A stretch of 64,000 nt of DNA, taken from Oceanospirillaceae bacterium. GTDB taxonomy: Bacteria > Pseudomonadota > Gammaproteobacteria > Pseudomonadales > Balneatricaceae. Made by a program: the position numbers and the translations under genes. Below the pieces are notes generated by a model. The model saw only the letters and a list, made by a program, of their open reading frames with translations. It made no database searches and had not been told where the DNA came from. The first letter of the stretch is position 1, and each line of letters starts with the position of its first letter. This document shows positions 48,804 to 59,166 of this stretch, piece after piece. Location: contig JABSQZ010000007.1 of assembly GCA_013215505.1 (NCBI GenBank), positions 217,577 to 281,576 of the forward strand. Direction: 5' to 3'.

Positions 48804-49281
48804 CTTTTTTATCCAGTAAATCTTTCATTCTTTGTTGGTGTGTCTGTTGTTCTTCAGGCTGTTGTTGCGGTTTTACTTCGGGCACTTCAGTTGCTTTGCG
48901 CGAAGCTTTTTTTCGACTCAGTGCCACCACCACTAGCAGACCGATAAACAACAAGACAAAAGGGCCGTACCACAAGGCATAAGTCATGGAGTTCATCGAT
49001 GGTTTATAGAGAACAAACTCTCCGTAGCGCTCTACCATATACGTTTTTATCTGTGCTGTGCTCTGCCCTGCGCGCACCATCTGATAGAGTTTATCCCGCA
49101 GATCCGATGCGATGGCCGAGTTAGAGCCAGCCAGGTTTTGATTTTGACACTTAGGGCACCGCAGCTCTTGGCTGAGCTGCTGGAATCTCTTGCGCTGGGT
49201 ATTATTATCGAACTCGTAAGTATCTATCGCTGCTGATAGCGACATCGATAGCAGCAACAGTGGCAGGGCAATCCATTTCAT
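48796..49281 (-). CDS. ccmH: Cytochrome c-type biogenesis protein CcmH
   Basis: Thiol-reducing subunit of the haem lyase. The 161-residue protein has a signal peptide (about residues 1-18), the LRCPKC motif with two redox cysteines in ELRCPKCQNQNLAGSNS, and a membrane helix at about 100-120 (YALWYGPFVLLFIGLLVVVAL). A basic, Gln-rich C-terminal tail follows. It shares one base with ccmG and overlaps ccmI by 8 bp. Confidence 0.95.
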   Translation of the reverse strand: MKWIALPLLLLSMSLSAAIDTYEFDNNTQRKRFQQLSQELRCPKCQNQNLAGSNSAIASDLRDKLYQMVRAGQSTAQIKTYMVERYGEFVLYKPSMNSMTYALWYGPFVLLFIGLLVVVALSRKKASRKATEVPEVKPQQQPEEQQTHQQRMKDLLDKKDD

Positions 49282-49820
49282 TATAAGTTCGCACTCCAGC
49301 CTAGGTCTTGCATGATCACTTTCAGTTTCTTCCAGACTCTTTCATTCACTTCCCCCACGTGTCGATACTGAATCACCCCCTGGGCATCAACTACGTAAGT
49401 TTCAGGAGCGCCGTAGACACCTAAATCCAAGCCCAGCCCACCTTTTTCATCGTAAATATTAAAAATATAGGGATCTTGATAACGCTTCAACCACTGTACC
49501 GCTTTATTGCGTTCATCCTTGTAGTTAATACCTACTATCTGTACACCTTCATTGTTCGCTAGCTTGTTAAGATAACTGTGCTCTCTTTTACAAGTAGGGC
49601 ACCAGGTAGCCCAGACATTCACCAATCTGACTTGACCTTTTAAGCTCTGTTCACTGAGCTGTTCATTAGCATCCGCAACGCTTGGCAAATTGAAACTGGG
49701 AAACGCTTTGCCTAATCTTGCTGAAGGTAATTCTGTAGGATCCAAACTCAAGCCTTTGACAAATAGCACCCCTAATAGAATGCAAATTCCGAACGGGATA
49801 AATAATAAAAAACGACGCAT
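49281..49820 (-). CDS. ccmG: Thiol:disulfide interchange protein CcmG/DsbE
   Basis: Periplasmic, membrane-anchored thioredoxin-like protein that keeps apocytochrome cysteines reduced. The 179-residue protein has an N-terminal anchor helix (FLLFIPFGICILLGVLFV) and the WCPTCK active site in NVWATWCPTCKREH. The GLDLGVYGAPETYVVD stretch carries the family cis-proline site. It lies between ccmF and ccmH in the standard order. Confidence 0.95.
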   Translation of the reverse strand: MRRFLLFIPFGICILLGVLFVKGLSLDPTELPSARLGKAFPSFNLPSVADANEQLSEQSLKGQVRLVNVWATWCPTCKREHSYLNKLANNEGVQIVGINYKDERNKAVQWLKRYQDPYIFNIYDEKGGLGLDLGVYGAPETYVVDAQGVIQYRHVGEVNERVWKKLKVIMQDLGWSANL

Positions 49821-49832
49821 TTTCTGTAGTTC

Positions 49833-51794
49833 CTATTCAGTTTGTGCGTTTAACTGGATTTTTTTGACACTGCGGTACCTGCGATCAAACACCGTCAGGA
49901 ATCCGGCAAACATCATCATTAATCCTCCAAACCATACCCAGCGCATAAATGGCTTGTACTGCAATCTGACCGCCCAAGCCCCCTGCGCCAGTGGCTCACC
50001 GAGTGCCACAAAGATATCAGCGGTAAAGCCGGCATCTATATCCGCCTCGGTCATCATGCTTCCGCGAGCGGGATAAAAGCGTTTTTCCGGGTACATAGTG
50101 TCAAAGTACTGATTATTTTTGTGCACCACTATAGTACCTACGTCACCACTGTAATTAGGACCTACTAACTTCTTAGCCCCTTTAAATTCAAACTGATACT
50201 CGCCCAAGGTGACAATATCACCAGGCAGCATGCGCACGTCCCGCTCTTCGCTGTAAGTAGCCACCAACGCCACCCCAACTAAACTGATCACCACCCCTAA
50301 ATGCGCGATTTGCATAGCCACATAACTCTTTGATAGCTTTTTTAAACCGGCCCATTTATCTGCCCTATGCCGCACTTTTGCAGCCACGTCCCTGATTAAA
50401 CTAGAGATCACCCAGCACGCTAACACCAGAGCCAAAGTCGCCTTAAAGACAAATTGACTGTTAAATAGATAGGCGGCCAACAAGCCTCCGGCTACTGCCA
50501 ACAGCATAGGTTTAAACAGCTGTTTTAGCAGTGTTCTAACGTTGTTTTTCTTCCAGCGCAACAGTATGCCAATGCCCATAAAAAAAGTCAGCAGCAAGGT
50601 AAAAGGCACAAACAGTGCGTTAAAATAGGGGGGACCCACCGAGAGCTTTCCATGTCCTAAGGCATCAACGGCCAGCGGATAGAGAGTACCAATAAACACC
50701 ATAGAGCAGATAATCACTAATACTACGTTATTGATCAGCAGAAAAGTTTCCCTGGAGCAGAGTTCAAAACTGGACTCACTTTTTACATCGTAGGCTTTTA
50801 TCGCATACAACAGCAGCGAACCACCAACAGTGATCGCTAACAACACCAAAATATAGAGACCGCGCTCCGGATCTGCGGCAAAAGAGTGCACTGATGTGAG
50901 CACTCCAGAGCGCACCAGGAAAGTCCCCAGTAAACTCAGTGAAAAGGTAAAGATAGCCAACAGCAGCGTCCAGCTTTTAAACAGTCCGCGTTTTTCTGTT
51001 ACCGCCAGTGAATGTACCAGTGCGGTGCCGACTAACCAGGGCATAAAGGAAGCGTTTTCAACCGGATCCCAGAACCACCAGCCACCCCAACCTAGTTCAT
51101 AGTAGGCCCACCAGCTGCCCAAGGTTATACCTATAGTCAGGAACGCCCAGGAGGCATTAGTCCAAGGCCTTGTCCAGCGCGACCAGGCAACGTCTAACTT
51201 ACCACTTAACAGAGCCGCAATGGCAAAGGCGAATGCCACTGAAAAACCTACGTAGCCCATATACAATAACGGCGGGTGAATAATCAGACCAATGTCTTGC
51301 AACAGTGGGTTTAAATCTCCCCCTTGAATAGGGGTATTGATTAACAACCTTTCAAAGGGGCTTGAGGTAATTAAGGTAAAAGAAATAAAACCTACCCCGA
51401 CCAAACCCAGTACTGCCAGGACTCTAGAGAGTATATCCAGTGGCAAATCATCACTTTTTATCGCCACCATAAAGGTCCAGACACTGAGAATATACACCCA
51501 AAGTAATAGCGAGCCCTCGTGGCCACCCCAGATTGCACTGATTTTATAAAATACTGGCAGGGCGGTATTGGAGTTGGTCGCTATGTATTTAACACTAAAA
51601 TCATCGACAACAAAGGAATAGCCCAGACAAATAATACTGATGCTCAAAAACAAAAACAGTGATTTTGCCAGCGGTTTTGCAAAGCCCATCCAAAACTGAT
51701 TACCGCTGCTGGCTCCGTACATCGGCACTATTGCCAAAAACCCCGACATGACCAGCGCCAGTATCAGTGCGTACTGACCTATCTCCGGGATCAT
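49833..51794 (-). CDS. ccmF: Haem lyase subunit CcmF
   Basis: Ligates haem to the CxxCH motif of apocytochromes c in the inner membrane. The 653-residue protein has about 15 membrane helices. The tryptophan-rich WWD domain [19 protein letters not shown] is near residue 240, and [13 protein letters not shown] near 175. Length fits the family. It overlaps ccmE by 4 bp (ATGA) and is followed 12 bp later by ccmG. Confidence 0.97.
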   Translation of the reverse strand: MIPEIGQYALILALVMSGFLAIVPMYGASSGNQFWMGFAKPLAKSLFLFLSISIICLGYSFVVDDFSVKYIATNSNTALPVFYKISAIWGGHEGSLLLWVYILSVWTFMVAIKSDDLPLDILSRVLAVLGLVGVGFISFTLITSSPFERLLINTPIQGGDLNPLLQDIGLIIHPPLLYMGYVGFSVAFAFAIAALLSGKLDVAWSRWTRPWTNASWAFLTIGITLGSWWAYYELGWGGWWFWDPVENASFMPWLVGTALVHSLAVTEKRGLFKSWTLLLAIFTFSLSLLGTFLVRSGVLTSVHSFAADPERGLYILVLLAITVGGSLLLYAIKAYDVKSESSFELCSRETFLLINNVVLVIICSMVFIGTLYPLAVDALGHGKLSVGPPYFNALFVPFTLLLTFFMGIGILLRWKKNNVRTLLKQLFKPMLLAVAGGLLAAYLFNSQFVFKATLALVLACWVISSLIRDVAAKVRHRADKWAGLKKLSKSYVAMQIAHLGVVISLVGVALVATYSEERDVRMLPGDIVTLGEYQFEFKGAKKLVGPNYSGDVGTIVVHKNNQYFDTMYPEKRFYPARGSMMTEADIDAGFTADIFVALGEPLAQGAWAVRLQYKPFMRWVWFGGLMMMFAGFLTVFDRRYRSVKKIQLNAQTE

Positions 51795-52282
51795 TGGCTC
51801 ACCTCTAGCTGATAATTAGCATTGCTCTCGAGCTGTTCACCACTGGCGTCCACTCCGGCTTTTTCCAGGGCTTCGGCAACTTCCGGAGGCATATATTTTT
51901 CATCGTGTTTTGCCAGCACTTCCACCGCTCTAAACACACCTTCACTATCGAGCTGCCCCTGAGCAACAATCCCCTGCCCCTCACGAAACAGATCCGGCAA
52001 TATACCCTCATAGATCACGTTTAAGTTTTGCTTATAATCTGTGAGCACAAATTCTACTTTAAGACTGCTTTGATCGCGTTTCACACTGCCCTTTTGCACC
52101 ATGCCCCCGGCGCGAATTCGCTTATCTGTTGGCGCCTCACCAGCAGCTATCTGCTGCGGTGAGTAGAAAATGCTAATGCCAACCCCTTTATCTAAGGCAT
52201 ACAAGCCCAAGCCCACAGCGGTTACCCCGCCGAAGATGACAAACAACACTAACATTAGGCGGTTCTTTCTTTTAGGCGTCAT
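51791..52282 (-). CDS. ccmE: Haem chaperone CcmE
   Basis: Holds haem covalently in the periplasm before passing it to CcmF. The 163-residue protein has an N-terminal membrane helix ([20 protein letters not shown]), the OB-fold region with [13 protein letters not shown], and the haem-binding histidine in [12 protein letters not shown] near residue 129. Its ends overlap ccmD and ccmF by 4 bp each. Confidence 0.96.
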   Translation of the reverse strand: MTPKRKNRLMLVLFVIFGGVTAVGLGLYALDKGVGISIFYSPQQIAAGEAPTDKRIRAGGMVQKGSVKRDQSSLKVEFVLTDYKQNLNVIYEGILPDLFREGQGIVAQGQLDSEGVFRAVEVLAKHDEKYMPPEVAEALEKAGVDASGEQLESNANYQLEVSQ

Positions 52283-52458
52283 TTTAGCTTGCTCTCCCGC
52301 TGAAACTTACGCTGTAGCGATTCGATTAATTTTTTCTGGCTCATCCAGGGTTGTAGCACATTGATACTGATCACCCCGATAGCAATGGCAAAACTCAGCC
52401 ACACATAGAGGCCATGACCACCCATATCAACAAATTCTATCCAAGTACTAAATTGCAT
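52279..52458 (-). CDS. ccmD: Haem exporter accessory protein CcmD
   Basis: Small single-helix membrane protein that helps release haem-CcmE from the CcmABC complex. With the ATG at 52458 (GGGGC seven bases upstream) it has 59 residues; an ATG four codons earlier is possible. The family signature [13 protein letters not shown] is followed by a basic C-terminus. It overlaps ccmE by 4 bp (ATGA). Confidence 0.9.
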   Translation of the reverse strand: MQFSTWIEFVDMGGHGLYVWLSFAIAIGVISINVLQPWMSQKKLIESLQRKFQRESKLK

Positions 52459-52565
52459 TATATGCCCCATTAAATTTTAAAATAACTCTCGACTTAGCGA
52501 ATCCAACTGCCGGCAAGCTGCCATAAATTAACCCTCTATAAATAACACTGTTGGAGGATTAATTT

Positions 52566-53336
52566 TCAGCGCACTGAACTTTTAGTCACTAACTCTTTAA
52601 CCCAGGCTGTACGCTTCTCACGACTCAGTATTTCGGTACGCAATCTGAGCATCATTGATGTGGCAAAAAAACAGTAAAAACCTATTAGCATCACCAGTAA
52701 TGGCAACCACATCTCCACCGGCATGGCCGGTTTTTCAGTCAAGGTAAAAGTCGCTGGTTGGTGTAGCGTGTTCCACCACTCGACCGAGTATTTAATAATA
52801 GGGATATTGACCAGCCCCACCAGAGACAGGATAGCTGTGGCCCTTGCCGCCTTAGAAGGCTTGCCCATTGCCGCATACAGCGCCATCACTCCAAAGTACA
52901 AAAACAGCAGTATTAACATAGACGTCAGACGCGCATCCCAAACCCACCAAGAACCCCAGGTTGGCTTACCCCAGATAGCACCGGTGATGAGTGCGACAAA
53001 AGCCATAGAAGCGCCGATCGGGGCGCAGGCATAAGCCACCATATCGGCTATTTTCATTTTCCAGATAATACCTACGGCACCTGCCAGTGCCATCGTTATA
53101 TAGATGGACTGGGCCAGAATTGCACTGGGCACATGAATATAGATAATGCGAAAACTGTTGCCCTGCTGATAATCCGGTGGCGCAAACAACAGCGCCCAAA
53201 CCGTGCCTAGTAACAGTAAACCTAATGCCGCACAGCCGAATATCGGCAATAGCTGCCCGGTAATTTTATAACACCACTTCGGAGATGCCATCTGGTAAAA
53301 CCATTTTGGCATTAATTGTTTTTTTAGCATATTCAT
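52566..53336 (-). CDS. ccmC: Haem exporter protein CcmC
   Basis: Loads haem onto CcmE. The 256-residue protein has six membrane helices, the tryptophan-rich WGSWWVWDARLTS motif near residue 140, and the paired histidines of the family. I start it at ATG 53336, which overlaps the ccmB stop as TGATG; a TTG one codon before is less likely. A 107-bp gap separates it from ccmD. Confidence 0.95.
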   Translation of the reverse strand: MNMLKKQLMPKWFYQMASPKWCYKITGQLLPIFGCAALGLLLLGTVWALLFAPPDYQQGNSFRIIYIHVPSAILAQSIYITMALAGAVGIIWKMKIADMVAYACAPIGASMAFVALITGAIWGKPTWGSWWVWDARLTSMLILLFLYFGVMALYAAMGKPSKAARATAILSLVGLVNIPIIKYSVEWWNTLHQPATFTLTEKPAMPVEMWLPLLVMLIGFYCFFATSMMLRLRTEILSREKRTAWVKELVTKSSVR

Positions 53337-54007
53337 CAACTACTCACTGAGACTCTTAAGGAGGCGGCTATGGCAAAAGGGGCTAACACTAAGCTCAGGG
53401 CAAACATTGCACCTAATATAGCTAAATAGGCAGTCACTGGCAGTCCGTCAACTGCACTCTGCACGGCACTGGCACCAAAAATCAACACGGGAATATACAG
53501 AGGAATGACTAAAAGAGATATCAATACCCCACCTTTCTTCAAGCCCACCGTCAGCGCTGAGGCAATAGCCCCTAGCAAACTTAAAGTGGCAGTGCCTATC
53601 AGCAGACTGATCACTAAAGTTGCGATCGCCTGAGTGGGCAAAAACAACATAACAGCTAATAGAGGAGCCATCAGCGCCAGTGGCAAACCCGTAGTAATCC
53701 AGTGGGCACAGGCCTTGGCTAAGGCAATCATATAAGTAGATTCAGGGCTCAACAACAATTGCTCTAAAGTACCGTCATCAAAATCAGATTTGAATAAATT
53801 ATCCAGAGAGAGCAACGTGGCCAGCAGTGCAGACACCCAAAGTACTCCGGGGGCAATTTGCGCCAGAAAATCCGCAGCAGGACTGACCCCCAACGGAAAC
53901 AGTACTGCGACCATTAAAAAAAATATCAGTGGGTTTAAAAAATCCCCTTTGTGCCTAAAGGCAAGTAACAAATCTCTACTGAGCTCAGCCCAGAACACTC
54001 TCATCAT
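53336..54007 (-). CDS. ccmB: Haem exporter protein CcmB
   Basis: Membrane subunit of the CcmAB ABC complex, which powers release of haem-bound CcmE. The 223-residue protein has six helices and family stretches such as RELSRDLLLAFR-like (ELSRDLLLAFRHKG) at the N-terminus, ALLATLLSLDNLFKSDFDDGTLEQLLLSP, and LIGTATLSLLGAIASALTVG. It is coupled to ccmC by TGATG and separated from ccmA by about 100 bp. Confidence 0.94.
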   Translation of the reverse strand: MMRVFWAELSRDLLLAFRHKGDFLNPLIFFLMVAVLFPLGVSPAADFLAQIAPGVLWVSALLATLLSLDNLFKSDFDDGTLEQLLLSPESTYMIALAKACAHWITTGLPLALMAPLLAVMLFLPTQAIATLVISLLIGTATLSLLGAIASALTVGLKKGGVLISLLVIPLYIPVLIFGASAVQSAVDGLPVTAYLAILGAMFALSLVLAPFAIAASLRVSVSS

Positions 54008-54108
54008 ATTTAATACATCAAATTTATTATTATCACCTAGCCGCTAGCGAGTGTTAGTAAATCAGCTAACAGGCGGCAAAGGTGCTTCATAGTTAGCCAT
54101 GTAAAAAC

Positions 54109-54759
54109 TCATTTAGTTCCCCAATCGTCCAGATTTAGCCGCTGAATTTTCGAACTCAACGCTAATTGCTGGTGGGTAGTTAAAATCACTGTACCGCCAC
54201 TGGCCGCAAAAGCACTAATATGTTGTTCTAACTCTTGCACTCCCTGTTTATCAATAGCGGTGAAAGGCTCATCCAATATCCACAGCGAATGACCAATAGC
54301 ACTGCTTTTTTGCATATATAAACGGGCTAAATTAACTCGCCGCCTCTGCCCCGCGGATAAATTTTGACAAAGTACTTGTTCGTATCCCTCTAAACCTACT
54401 TCGCTGAGTGCTTTTGAAATCAAACTCGGGTCTAGTTGCGGTTGAATGCGCGCGTACCAGGTCAAGTTCTCCAGCGCTGTCAGTCCCAATTTAACACTGA
54501 CCTGATGACCAAAGTACAACAGCGAACTGTGGTAATTCTCTAGCTCGTCCGCCAGACGCAGGCCAAAATACTCAATCTGACCTTCAAAGTCATGATATAG
54601 CCCACAGAGAATTCGCAGCAGTGAGGTTTTACCACTGCCATTGCTACCGCCAAGATGCAAAATTTGCCCTTGCTGCAACTGGAAAGACAAGTTTTCAAAC
54701 AATACTTTGTCATCCCGTTCACAGTATAAATCTTTAACTTCTAACAGCGGTGCTGCCAC
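54109..54759 (-). CDS. ccmA: Haem exporter ATP-binding protein CcmA
   Basis: ATPase subunit of the CcmABC complex. It contains Walker A GGSNGSGKTSLLR, the signature LSAGQRRRVNLARL, Walker B LWILDEPFTAID and the H-loop TTHQQ. I start it at GTG 54759, preceded by a G-rich sequence, giving 216 residues beginning with VAAPLLEVKDLYCERDD, which matches the family N-terminus (LEARELLCERDE-like in E. coli). A longer frame to 54810 adds residues not seen in the family. It is the first gene of the ccm operon. Confidence 0.93.
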   Translation of the reverse strand: MAAPLLEVKDLYCERDDKVLFENLSFQLQQGQILHLGGSNGSGKTSLLRILCGLYHDFEGQIEYFGLRLADELENYHSSLLYFGHQVSVKLGLTALENLTWYARIQPQLDPSLISKALSEVGLEGYEQVLCQNLSAGQRRRVNLARLYMQKSSAIGHSLWILDEPFTAIDKQGVQELEQHISAFAASGGTVILTTHQQLALSSKIQRLNLDDWGTK

Positions 54760-55335
54760 TCCCCACCCCGTGCAATATATTTCTTTAAGTGGCTGGCATT
54801 GTACCAGCAACCACCAATAATCCCACCGACAATTACTCTGTATTCATACTAAATAAAGGAATCAGTAAACAACCCTGTCAGGGAGTATTCAAATAAGTCC
54901 TCAATCTTCTTTTGGTACTATAAACCGTTAACATGCAGCCGAGACAATTCAGCGAATTGCTCAGCCTGGATGAATTGCCTGGGACCAATAAACCCCTATT
55001 ACCACCTTATTTACAATAAGTTATATATAATCTTAGGTTTCTCTCTATACCACTGCTAACCTAAAAATGCTTCTAGCAGACAATCTCCAAGCCTGCTGAT
55101 CTAACCGATACTTAAATGTGTCATGCCTGCAAGCAAAATTTTGCTACAATATCTATAACTCTAGCCGATAGCTAAATAGAGGATTTTGTAACGGAATACG
55201 GATTGTGCCAGTCAGTCTTTATAGCTGTTACTGGCAGTAATAGCGGCATTTTCAGCCAGACCAGTGGGGAATATACAACATGGCCAACAATTACAGTACA
55301 ACAGCCCTGCGGCGCTACTCACCGAGGTGGCATTG
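54760..55335. other. Divergent intergenic region upstream of ccmA and the FliK-like gene
   Basis: About 575 bases that must contain the ccm promoter (minus strand) and the promoter of the FliK-like gene. TGCCAGT (55206-55212) and ACTGGCA (55230-55236) form a 7-bp perfect hairpin 100 bp before the FliK-like start. No other gene was seen, and I could not choose promoter boxes with confidence. Confidence 0.4.
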
Positions 55336-58002
55336 ATGGACGCTCCGGCAATTGCCCAGCTGAAAATTTTAGACAACAAAACTTCCAGTCCCAGCAAAGC
55401 CATTGAGTCGGCATTACCGGTGGGCAAGGCAGTGACAGCAAAAATCACCCAAGTCACTCCGGAGCAAGCGCGCCAGGATTCCCACAGAGTAAAACTGGAA
55501 ATCAATAAATCATTACTGCAAATTTCGGCTAAATTTTCCGGATCAGTGCCTGAAAAAGGTAGCACTGTCAGCCTGCAGAGATCTGCCAGCGGTCAAATTC
55601 AATTAAGCATCATCGCCAGTGGCGACAGCGCGGCAAAACAGCCCAGTGGCAATCAGGCAAGTAGCTCCACTACAGCAGCAAATGCCAATGCGTCCAATAA
55701 CCGGACTACCGCAGAGACAACAGCAACCACACAGTCCAATGCAAATAACCCGGTAAAAACCACGGGTTCAGAGCAATCGACCAGCGCCAACAGTGCTGCT
55801 TTAACCGCAAAACTGGCTGCTAATAACTTGAGTCCACTACTTGCCAACAACACTCAATCGACCTCCGGGCAGGCCAACTCAAACAGCATCACACTTAAAG
55901 TACCTGTAACCATTAACGCCAGTGGCGCAGCGCTGAACATTATCGAGCAGGCACTGCCTAAAGGTGAAACGTTAAGTGCCAGAGTTATCAATCAAGTATT
56001 AACTAACACTAGCGCCAACAACCCGACTGCCGCCAGTTCTAACAGCCAGCCAACACCCCTAGCCAATAGCAGCGGACAAATTCCGGACAGCAGCCAGCAA
56101 CAAAACTCTGGCACAGCTAAAAGCCTGACGGCCAATCAGAACAGCGTTCTCAATAACAGCGCTACCCCTGCTGCCTTGGTCAGCGCTGCCAACAAGCAGA
56201 TGACCAGTCAGGTCCCGACCGCTTCAAGCCCTGCCAAAGCCAGTGCAAACCCCACTGTAACTAATCAGCCCCCTGTACCTGCTCAAGCTGGCCCCGCTAA
56301 GCAAACGGCTATCCAGGCTCCAACTCCTGCAGCGACCACCCAACCCGGCACAGCACCGGCAGCCAGTCTGAGCAGCCCCATCGCTGGAGTAGCCGGAGCA
56401 AAAGCCAGTGCCAACAGCCCATCAGCTGTTGCCAGTAACAATATAAATCCAGCTGCGCCTGCAACCAGCTCCGGGAAAAACAGTCAATTAGCTCCGAGCA
56501 CTGCGCCATCCACAGGACCTGTTAGCGGGCCGGCATCCGCCGCAGTTACAACAAGCACCAGCAACAATGTTTTACACTCAGCACCATTAAGCACCTCTGC
56601 TAATACTACCAACAGTGCTGCTCTAAATAACCCAAGCCAGCAAAACCCAGCTACAACCAACACTGCTGCGCCGCTAGCAACTCATGCAGCCAGTACCCGT
56701 GCAACGAATACCACCGCTACTAACACCTCAACGACAAGCTCTCAATCGAATCCAGCCGCTGTTAGCAGCCAACCCCTCGGCGCCATCCCCAGGCATGTTA
56801 TCCAAAGCGCACCCTCCAGCGGCGCCCCTTTGAATAGCCCCACTGTAAATACAACTCCAGTCGCCAATAGCTCGACAGCCACTGCCATCAGCACCGACAA
56901 AGCGGCTGTTAGCAACTTGTCCGCAAGCGTAACTAGCCCAGCTCCCGGTGCCCCAACAGCAGTGACGCCGCAAAATCAACAGTTAAACAACTTAAAGGCA
57001 CAGACAACTGCGATTAAAATATCTGTTGCCGGGCAGCAGGTTTCTCTGCAGGGACCGGCCAATTTACCGCCGCTACAGAATGTACAGATAACCCGGGTTA
57101 ACGGAGCGCAGGCAAACATTCAATGGCAGCAACCCAGCCAGCCAGCCACACTGCCGGTGACACCACTGCTCAATAGCCGACAGGCACAAGTGGTAGAACA
57201 GAGCTTGCGTCAGGCGCTGCCCCAGCAGATACCTATTGCTGAAGGCATCAACCAATTGGTGGCTCAATCAGTACAAATTGCCAACTCATCCTCGAACATC
57301 AATATACCGGTGGATAAAATAGCCCTGAGCATTATGCAATTGTTTGGGGTCAAGCCTGGCGCCCACACTAGCAGTGCCACTATTAAACGCAACGTACAAC
57401 ACGGCGGCTTATTTACCGAGAGTAAATTACTCAATCAGGGTGCTGGCAATCAGGCTGATATGAAAAACTTCCTGTCCAAGCTAAGACAGCTGGCGAAACA
57501 GCTGCCTGCTGAGCAAAAAGAATTGTTGCTGAACACTACCGATCGCATGCTGGCAAGGGTCACCGCCAGCCAACTCACCCACGTGCAGCAGCAGCATACT
57601 AAAGGTGAGATAACTAACGAGCGCACTTTTCAGATAGACATACCTGTGCAGCAAAACGAAAAGCTGGACAACGTAGAAATGGAAATCAAACAGCGTAAAC
57701 ACCGCAATGAACAAGGTGAGTTTATTTCAGTTTGGAGCGTTAAATTACATTTCGATTTAGCGGAGCATGGAGAAGTGGATGCAGAGGTGGCATTGAACCC
57801 TACTGACAACAGTATCTCAACGACTTTTTTCTGCTCTAATTTAAACACTGTGCACAAGATTGAACGGGCCATGCCCAGTTTCAGGAAGCAATTACATCAG
57901 CAGGGGTTTGAAATTAATACCTTACATTGCACTCAGGGCTCGCAGGCAGCAGCGGCAGCTAATAATCCTATCAACAAACGCATCATTGATATTCGAACAT
58001 GA
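55336..58002 (+). CDS. FliK-like hook-length-control protein (orphan)
   Basis: FliK secretes with the flagellar type III apparatus, measures hook length and switches export specificity through FlhB. This 888-residue protein has a long Ala-, Ser-, Thr-, Asn-, Pro-rich region (about residues 90-600) and a C-terminal FliK-like domain (about 740-870) including EFISVWSVKLHFDLAEHGEVDAEV-type motif pieces such as VWSVKLHFDL. I chose ATG 55336 with GAGG upstream, not the GTG at 55264. No other flagellar gene is near. It is coupled by ATGA to a FlhB C-terminal-like gene. Confidence 0.8.
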   Translation: MDAPAIAQLKILDNKTSSPSKAIESALPVGKAVTAKITQVTPEQARQDSHRVKLEINKSLLQISAKFSGSVPEKGSTVSLQRSASGQIQLSIIASGDSAAKQPSGNQASSSTTAANANASNNRTTAETTATTQSNANNPVKTTGSEQSTSANSAALTAKLAANNLSPLLANNTQSTSGQANSNSITLKVPVTINASGAALNIIEQALPKGETLSARVINQVLTNTSANNPTAASSNSQPTPLANSSGQIPDSSQQQNSGTAKSLTANQNSVLNNSATPAALVSAANKQMTSQVPTASSPAKASANPTVTNQPPVPAQAGPAKQTAIQAPTPAATTQPGTAPAASLSSPIAGVAGAKASANSPSAVASNNINPAAPATSSGKNSQLAPSTAPSTGPVSGPASAAVTTSTSNNVLHSAPLSTSANTTNSAALNNPSQQNPATTNTAAPLATHAASTRATNTTATNTSTTSSQSNPAAVSSQPLGAIPRHVIQSAPSSGAPLNSPTVNTTPVANSSTATAISTDKAAVSNLSASVTSPAPGAPTAVTPQNQQLNNLKAQTTAIKISVAGQQVSLQGPANLPPLQNVQITRVNGAQANIQWQQPSQPATLPVTPLLNSRQAQVVEQSLRQALPQQIPIAEGINQLVAQSVQIANSSSNINIPVDKIALSIMQLFGVKPGAHTSSATIKRNVQHGGLFTESKLLNQGAGNQADMKNFLSKLRQLAKQLPAEQKELLLNTTDRMLARVTASQLTHVQQQHTKGEITNERTFQIDIPVQQNEKLDNVEMEIKQRKHRNEQGEFISVWSVKLHFDLAEHGEVDAEVALNPTDNSISTTFFCSNLNTVHKIERAMPSFRKQLHQQGFEINTLHCTQGSQAAAAANNPINKRIIDIRT

Positions 58003-58280
58003 ACAGAGAAGAGAAAAATGCCAAAGTTGATGCCGCAGTTGCACTCAAATACGATATGCAAGACGCAGGTGTGCCGACTGTTGTAGCAAAAGGGCATGGG
58101 CAAATAGCGGAAAAAATTATCGAACTGGCCCGTGAAAATGATGTACACATCCACGAAAACCCGGAATTACTGGAGATTCTGATTCGTCTGGAAATTGGCG
58201 ATGAAATCCCCGAGGCACTGTACCGGGCCATTGCTGAAGTGATCGCTTTTACCTATGAGTTAAAAACGGCCAACCGTTGA
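57999..58280 (+). CDS. Free-standing FlhB C-terminal-like protein (FhlB/YlqH type)
   Basis: A 93-residue protein matching the cytoplasmic C-terminal domain of the type III export switch FlhB/YscU, without the membrane part. AVALKYD and VVAKGHGQIAEKIIELA follow the segment that in FlhB comes after the NPTH self-cleavage site. The NPTH motif itself is absent, so it resembles the already cleaved form. It is translationally coupled to the FliK-like gene (ATGA), suggesting the two proteins interact. Its actual role is unknown. Confidence 0.88.
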   Translation: MNREEKNAKVDAAVALKYDMQDAGVPTVVAKGHGQIAEKIIELARENDVHIHENPELLEILIRLEIGDEIPEALYRAIAEVIAFTYELKTANR

Positions 58281-58388
58281 TTAAAGCTAGTTACTGTGGA
58301 TAACAGCCCACTCAACTTGAGAAAAAATCTGCTTAACTTCTGGCTTACAGATCACGCAATATTTATATATAGATAATATTGTAACTTT

Positions 58389-58964
58389 TCAGTCAGCCCC
58401 TTTTTTCAACTCCGTATTCAAAGCCTCTTCGATTTCCTGTTCCGTCAAAATATCCAACTGCTCCGTCCACTTTAAGTCAATCGCCTGCATCGTCGCATCG
58501 TGTTCCTTGCGTAATTGACGCCGCAGTTTGGCGGCCACAAATCGCGCTTTGGTCACCGGATTATCTAACAGCAACTCGGGAATTGTTACCGGGCGACCAT
58601 CGTCGCCCACTGCCACCATAGTAAAATAACAACTGTTGGTGTGACGACTTTCTTTGGTGTGAATATTTTCGGCGACCGCTTTAATACCCACCTCCATGGT
58701 AGAGCGGCCAACGTAGTTTACCTGGGCATAGAAAGTCACCAGTTCTCCCACTTTTACCGGCATTTTAAATTTCACCTGATCCACGGATAAGGTCACCGCG
58801 TAATGGTGGCTGTAATGCGCCGCGCAGGCATAAGCGACCTGGTCCAACAATTTCAAGATTGAACCCCCGTGCACATTGCCACTAAAATTAGCCATTTCCG
58901 GGGTCATCAGCATCGTCATCACCAGCGGTTCGGCTAGCTGCTGCTCTCTGGGTTTCTGCTCCAT
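58389..58964 (-). CDS. Hotdog-fold acyl-CoA thioesterase (YciA-like)
   Basis: Hydrolyses acyl-CoA to free acid and CoA. The 191-residue protein has the hotdog core with NFSGNVHGGSILKLLDQVAYAC, where the Asn/Asp-and-His site of this family sits, then SVDQVKFKMPVKVGELVTFY and a basic, helical C-terminal extension of about 45 residues (KARFVAAKLRRQLRKE) as found in some members. It stands alone, divergent from the formate dehydrogenase genes. The chain-length preference is unknown. Confidence 0.9.
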   Translation of the reverse strand: MEQKPREQQLAEPLVMTMLMTPEMANFSGNVHGGSILKLLDQVAYACAAHYSHHYAVTLSVDQVKFKMPVKVGELVTFYAQVNYVGRSTMEVGIKAVAENIHTKESRHTNSCYFTMVAVGDDGRPVTIPELLLDNPVTKARFVAAKLRRQLRKEHDATMQAIDLKWTEQLDILTEQEIEEALNTELKKGAD

Positions 58965-59166
58965 TGCGCTCTCACGTCTGTTTATAATTAGGTTATTTCA
59001 AGCTGTAAGTAGAAGATTGGTGTTTTGCTTTTACCCAGCATGGGCCTATGCTCCTGTCCCCTCTACGGGATTACTGAGGCGTACCGGACTTGTTGGAAAA
59101 TTTCTCTGTGCTGATTGCAGCCACAAAATCTACCTAGCTACCAGTGGTTGCTAAGTCTTTGCTAAT

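Noticed and set aside
54060..54113. 16-codon frame overlapping the ccmA stop by ATGA
   Set aside because: Too short to judge, and no ccm operon is known to have such a peptide between ccmA and ccmB.
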